Part shown: one piece after another, positions 61,593 through 64,000 of the stretch | Layout: each line of letters begins with the position of its first letter | How positions within the stretch are numbered: position 1 is the stretch's first letter | Source: Bog-950 sp964615305 | GTDB taxonomy: Bacteria; Bacteroidota; Bacteroidia; Chitinophagales; LD1 | Assembly: GCA_964615305.1 (NCBI GenBank) | Contig: CAZTNA010000015.1 | Coordinates: forward strand, 11,978-75,977 | DNA: 64,000 nucleotides | Direction of reading: 5' to 3' | Notes under the pieces: model-generated | Seen by the model: only the letters and a program-made list of their open reading frames with translations | Told to the model about the DNA's origin: nothing | The model's database searches: none | Translations under genes and position numbers: made by a program

Positions 61593-62615
61593 TTATGGTT
61601 TTATCTTAGTTGTCTTTTCAAATTTTACGATTTGCCCTTTGGCAACAGTGTATTCTATGTCCGCATGTTCATTGGATAAAAAAGTTTCTGCCAATCTCGC
61701 TTCCTGTGCTTTCTGTAATGGACGGGTTACTTCTATGCGATCAACTCTACCTTTTGAATAATGAATCAAAATTTTCTTGACCTTGCCTTTGCGCATCTCC
61801 TTAAGAAGTACTAGCTCTTCCTTAGAAAGAAAGTTTAATGCTTCCAATTCTTTCTCAACAGAAGAAGTGGCAATAAAATCCACGAGATATCTTTTCAGGG
61901 GGATACAGATATGGGGTACTGAAAAGAATTCGTTTAAGTTATTGGTATAATCCATCTTATTAAATTCCGGGAAGTATAAGAACCCCATCATGCCGGATAA
62001 CCTTTTCTGACGTTCTTTAACTATAACCTTTTTAGATTTTGCACTTTCATCTTGATAGATATACTCGCTCAGGTAAAGAATAAGATTGGCTTCTGATTTG
62101 CCTAATGCAATATGAAGGAGAGCAGTTTCAAGCAAAGTTATTTCCTGGGATTCCTTTTTTAGAAAATCCTTAAGACCTATTTTATTATCGTTCAGGTATT
62201 GTTTTGCCTCCACAATTTGTTCATGGGTTAGAATTCCTGATTTCTCGAGTTGTTTATAAACCTTTTCATCGAAATCGCTGCCAGCTGTTTTCGAATCATG
62301 GTTCAGAACATTAAAAAGGATATTGTTCTTAATGCCGAGTATATCCTGTATAGGACACCCGAATTTCCTGAGGTCGTCAATTATCTTTAACCAAACCCAT
62401 TCTACAAAGGATAGACTGACCCATTTTCGGTTATCATCCAGCAATGGTATTGTTATAAGGCCATGCTTCTTCCACTGGTTAAATACATAAGGGCTTATAT
62501 CCGTATCTTTTAACCGAAACCTTTTTTCACGGATCAGTTTCACTCTCTCAAAATTCTCCTTGCTGAAATATGGCGATAAGTCCGGTTGGGATTTCCATTT
62601 AATTTCTGGAATCAT
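61593..62615 (-). CDS. MerR-like DNA-binding protein of the element
   Basis: 340 residues. The N-terminal third looks like a MerR winged helix: DTDISPYVFNQWKKHGLITIPLL, then NRKWVSLSFVEWVWLKIIDDLRKFGCPIQDI (about 36-100). The rest is unfamiliar, with a long helical middle and a C-terminal part (VKKILIHYSKGRVDRIEVTRPL). It is divergent from the gene at 62694 with 78 bp between the starts, and two TAGCTA palindromes lie in the gap. It could regulate excision or transfer, or act as a replication or partition factor. No named family recognised. Confidence 0.75.
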   Translation of the reverse strand: MIPEIKWKSQPDLSPYFSKENFERVKLIREKRFRLKDTDISPYVFNQWKKHGLITIPLLDDNRKWVSLSFVEWVWLKIIDDLRKFGCPIQDILGIKNNILFNVLNHDSKTAGSDFDEKVYKQLEKSGILTHEQIVEAKQYLNDNKIGLKDFLKKESQEITLLETALLHIALGKSEANLILYLSEYIYQDESAKSKKVIVKERQKRLSGMMGFLYFPEFNKMDYTNNLNEFFSVPHICIPLKRYLVDFIATSSVEKELEALNFLSKEELVLLKEMRKGKVKKILIHYSKGRVDRIEVTRPLQKAQEARLAETFLSNEHADIEYTVAKGQIVKFEKTTKIKP

Positions 62616-62632
62616 TGATTTGGATTTTACGT

Positions 62633-62662
62633 CAAAGATAAATAAATTTGTAGCTAAACAAA
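62633..62662 (-). promoter_or_regulatory. Promoter of the MerR-like gene with TAGCTA sites
   Basis: Minus-strand TTTG (62659-62662), 18 bp, then TATCTTTG (62633-62640): a close match to the Bacteroidota -33/-7 pattern TTTG-N19-TAnnTTTG. The start of transcription would be about 13 bp before ATG 62615. TAGCTA hexamers occur at 62651-62656 (in the spacer) and 62676-62681. Confidence 0.7.
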
Positions 62663-62693
62663 AAATATAGTTGAATAGCTATAAATTAAAAAT

Positions 62694-63074
62694 ATGGAAA
62701 ACGAAATGGACAAGAGTGAATTCCGTAACGAGAGCATTACCGTAATGCTTAACGAGAAGGAAAAGGCATCATTTGCTCTATTCTGCTTGGAAGAGCTTAA
62801 GATGGCTATTTCTACCGGTGGGAGAATGATCATTAAGGAATTCATGGGAAACTGGAAACGGTGGTATAAACTTGAACAAGACCTAGTGGAGACAACTGGA
62901 CACGTTTATGATTTTAGGAAAATAGCGGAGAACTGGTTTAACCGGCTGCGCTATGAACGTAATCGCCGAAATGAACTAATTAAACTATTAAGTCAAAACA
63001 ATATTGAAATTCCGAAGGAAGTATTGCTTCCTTATAGTGAATTTGCAAAAAGAAACAAAACATACGGAAAGTAA
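62694..63074 (+). CDS. Small basic element protein, possible ribbon-helix-helix type
   Basis: 126 residues, rich in Lys, Arg and Glu. Residues about 13-50 (ESITVMLNEKEKASFALFCLEELKMAISTGGRMIIKEFM) could be a ribbon-helix-helix-like strand and two helices, and the end is charged (RKIAENWFNRLRYERNRRNELIKLL). Such proteins are often mobilisation or regulation accessories. Not a named family to me. It is followed by a CCGG hairpin. Confidence 0.65.
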   Translation: MENEMDKSEFRNESITVMLNEKEKASFALFCLEELKMAISTGGRMIIKEFMGNWKRWYKLEQDLVETTGHVYDFRKIAENWFNRLRYERNRRNELIKLLSQNNIEIPKEVLLPYSEFAKRNKTYGK

Positions 63075-63083
63075 TTCAAATGG

Positions 63084-63100
63084 ACCGGGTCAAAGCCGGT
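63084..63100 (+). other. CCGG hairpin after the small basic gene
   Basis: ACCGG-N7-CCGGT, 9 bp after the stop at 63074. Confidence 0.45.
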
Positions 63101-63129
63101 ATTATAATCAACTATAAAAAGTAAGAACA

Positions 63130-63312
63130 ATGAATAACTTCATAAATAAAACAATAGAAAAAGCAAAAGCTTTTGCAAATAGCCGCGTTGGCAAAACAAT
63201 AATTGTAGGACTAGGGGCGCTTGGAGTGGTGTATGGATTAGGTCATGTCTTTAACATCCTAACCTTTACTACGATAGCCATTAAAGGCTTCATTAAAGCC
63301 TTAGTCGCATAA
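63130..63312 (+). CDS. Small membrane peptide of the element
   Basis: 60 residues: a charged amphipathic N-terminus (NKTIEKAKAFANSRVGK), one clear membrane helix (TIIVGLGALGVVYGLGHVFNILT) and a second hydrophobic stretch (FTTIAIKGFIKALV). It has the size and layout of small membrane proteins in conjugative or phage-like elements, such as toxins or entry-exclusion peptides, but has no diagnostic motif. Confidence 0.55.
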   Translation: MNNFINKTIEKAKAFANSRVGKTIIVGLGALGVVYGLGHVFNILTFTTIAIKGFIKALVA

Positions 63313-63334
63313 CCCGTTACTAAATAGACCAGAG

Positions 63335-63355
63335 CCGGTTTAAGTAATAAACCGG
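63335..63355 (+). other. CCGG hairpin after the membrane peptide gene
   Basis: ccggttta (63335-63342) and taaaccgg (63348-63355), loop of 5 nt, 22 bp after the stop at 63312. No T-tract follows. Confidence 0.5.
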
Positions 63356-63539
63356 ATGAGCCTGTATGCTTGCTTTTCAGCAAATGTACGGGCTAGAGGC
63401 GCGTACGGCTTATTTAAAATAGCCGCTATTCTAAAAAACAGATTTAATAAATTTATTAAGTTATGGTATTGGAATTCTTGTTACCCCTGGGGGTTTTTTG
63501 ATGTGTTTTTACTCCTATGTATCTGTATATAAACCAGCG

Positions 63540-63620
63540 TCTGGACGTGTTTACATATGTCCCGATATGTTTGAATATGTTTGGAAATGTCTGGGCATTT
63601 CCGGACACGTCCAGATATTT
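63540..63620. repeat. Eight tandem 10-bp phased units with nested palindromes
   Basis: Read in tens from 63541: ctggacgtgt, ttacatatgt, cccgatatgt, ttgaatatgt, ttggaaatgt, ctgggcattt, ccggacacgt, ccagatattt. Most end in a form of AYATGT. TCTGGACGTGT (63540-63550) and ACACGTCCAGA (63605-63615) are an 11-bp inverted repeat at the ends, and GGAAATG (63583-63589) with CATTTCC (63596-63602) forms an inner one. Confidence 0.75.
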
Positions 63621-63800
63621 TTGTGATCTCTGCAAAAATCTAATGATCAGGTTTTTATGATCAGTTTGGTTGATAAATTTATTAATAATTGGTACAAACT
63701 AAACCATGCGGCACACTATCTGCACACGTGAATTAGAGCTCTTATCATTTCATTTGCTAGAGGCGGTTATTCTATAGCGGTGCGTATAGTCACAGGGTAT

Positions 63801-63828
63801 GTGCATATAGTTCCGTGCACATAGTTGA
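63801..63828. repeat. 14-bp tandem direct repeat
   Basis: gtgcatatagttcc then gtgcacatagttga (11 of 14 identical), adjacent to a weaker third copy, tgcgtatagt at 63781. Confidence 0.55.
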
Positions 63829-64000
63829 AATCAGCAAACTGAACTATACTCTCTGCACCAAACTAAGATTCACACACACTATACATTATGTAAACTAAAA
63901 ACGTTATCCTACATTCGTTATTGAAACAAAAACCAAACTATAGACAAAAGAAAAGGTAACTAAACCTCTTATTAAATAACAGCGTTAGCTGTATTTTCTC

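Larger units (their letters stand above)
59720..64000. mobile_element. Left end of an integrative element inserted at tRNA-Arg
   Basis: From the 3' end of tRNA-Arg to beyond the window: serine recombinase, coupled small ORF, MerR-like regulator, divergent small genes and a repeat-rich non-coding tract. The placement of the recombinase next to the tRNA and lack of housekeeping genes support an integrated element. No second copy of the tRNA 3' end is visible in the window, so the right end is outside. The crossover point is not known, and the start given is approximate. Confidence 0.7.
63313..64000. other. 690-bp repeat-rich non-coding tract of the element
   Basis: No credible ORF. Contains the hairpin at 63335, a 10-bp direct repeat GCTAGAGGCG (63392-63401 and 63756-63765), a 13-bp AT-rich repeat ataaatttattaa (63447-63459 and 63673-63685), the 10-bp phased array (63541-63620), ATGATCAG twice (63643 and 63657) and a 14-bp tandem pair (63801-63828). 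The whole resembles an origin, transfer or recombination control region, without a match I can name. Confidence 0.6.

Noticed and set aside
63483..63499. Terminator from ACCCC-TG-GGGGT plus T-run
   Set aside because: A 2-nt loop is too short for a stable hairpin; no gene ends near enough to support it.
63600..64000. The right attachment site of the element
   Set aside because: No copy of the tRNA-Arg 3' end was found in this region, so the element most likely continues past the window.

Overview
The window is a chromosomal segment of a Bacteroidota bacterium, probably from the Chitinophagia/Sphingobacteriia side. The evidence is: gliding genes gldE and gldD next to ssb, mutY and an HU gene; secreted proteins with type IX secretion (T9SS) C-terminal sorting domains; a fused MurF-Alr protein; bacillithiol synthase BshA; a SusC-style TonB receptor; an arginine pathway of the N-succinylornithine type; weak Shine-Dalgarno sequences; and a recurring TATTTTCGC / TATCTTTG promoter element. 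It is moderately AT-rich and densely coded.

Layout. 1-9155: envelope and housekeeping genes (DUF6089-like barrel, flippase-like protein, HU, mutY, ssb, gldE, gldD, rraA, PPK2-type kinase, quinone oxidoreductase). 9332-17884: murF-alr, an amidase, three T9SS-secreted proteins (two are tandem paralogues), vanZ and gcvH. 18078-29489: a GH3/serine-hydrolase fusion, bshA, an M48 lipoprotein protease, udk, an ABC-F ATPase, birA and hydrolases. 29494-46450: two divergent surface-glycan or metabolite clusters. The left one (glycosyltransferase, UDP-sugar 2-epimerase, WlbA-type dehydrogenase, AsnB-type amidotransferase) looks like synthesis of an amidated acetamido-uronic sugar. The right one (UbiA-type prenyltransferase, AsnB, radical SAM enzyme, two glycosyltransferases, SGNH hydrolase, with a divergent methyltransferase) is a tight six-gene operon whose product I cannot name. 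46436-50660: fabH-like gene, YHS lipoprotein, collagen-like protein, repeat protein and HAD phosphatase.

50691-59743 is the most unusual part. An eight-gene arginine operon (GNAT acyltransferase, argG, argC, argD, argF', argB, deacylase, argH) lies between an intact tRNA-Arg(CCG) on its right and a decayed tRNA-Arg copy on its left. The similarity extends into the hairpin sequence in front of each copy, so a direct repeat of about 110 bp, offset by about 8.86 kb, brackets the operon. The carbamoyltransferase carries Ser at position 90, the residue class expected for N-succinylornithine.

59.7-64 kb is the left end of an integrated element anchored in the tRNA-Arg gene. It holds a large serine recombinase whose last codons are read antisense through the tRNA, a coupled 67-aa ORF, a MerR-like regulator, a divergently transcribed small basic protein and a small membrane peptide. 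Beyond them is a 690-bp non-coding tract with eight tandem 10-bp units, nested palindromes and several direct repeats, which resembles a replication, transfer or recombination control site. The other end of the element is outside the window.
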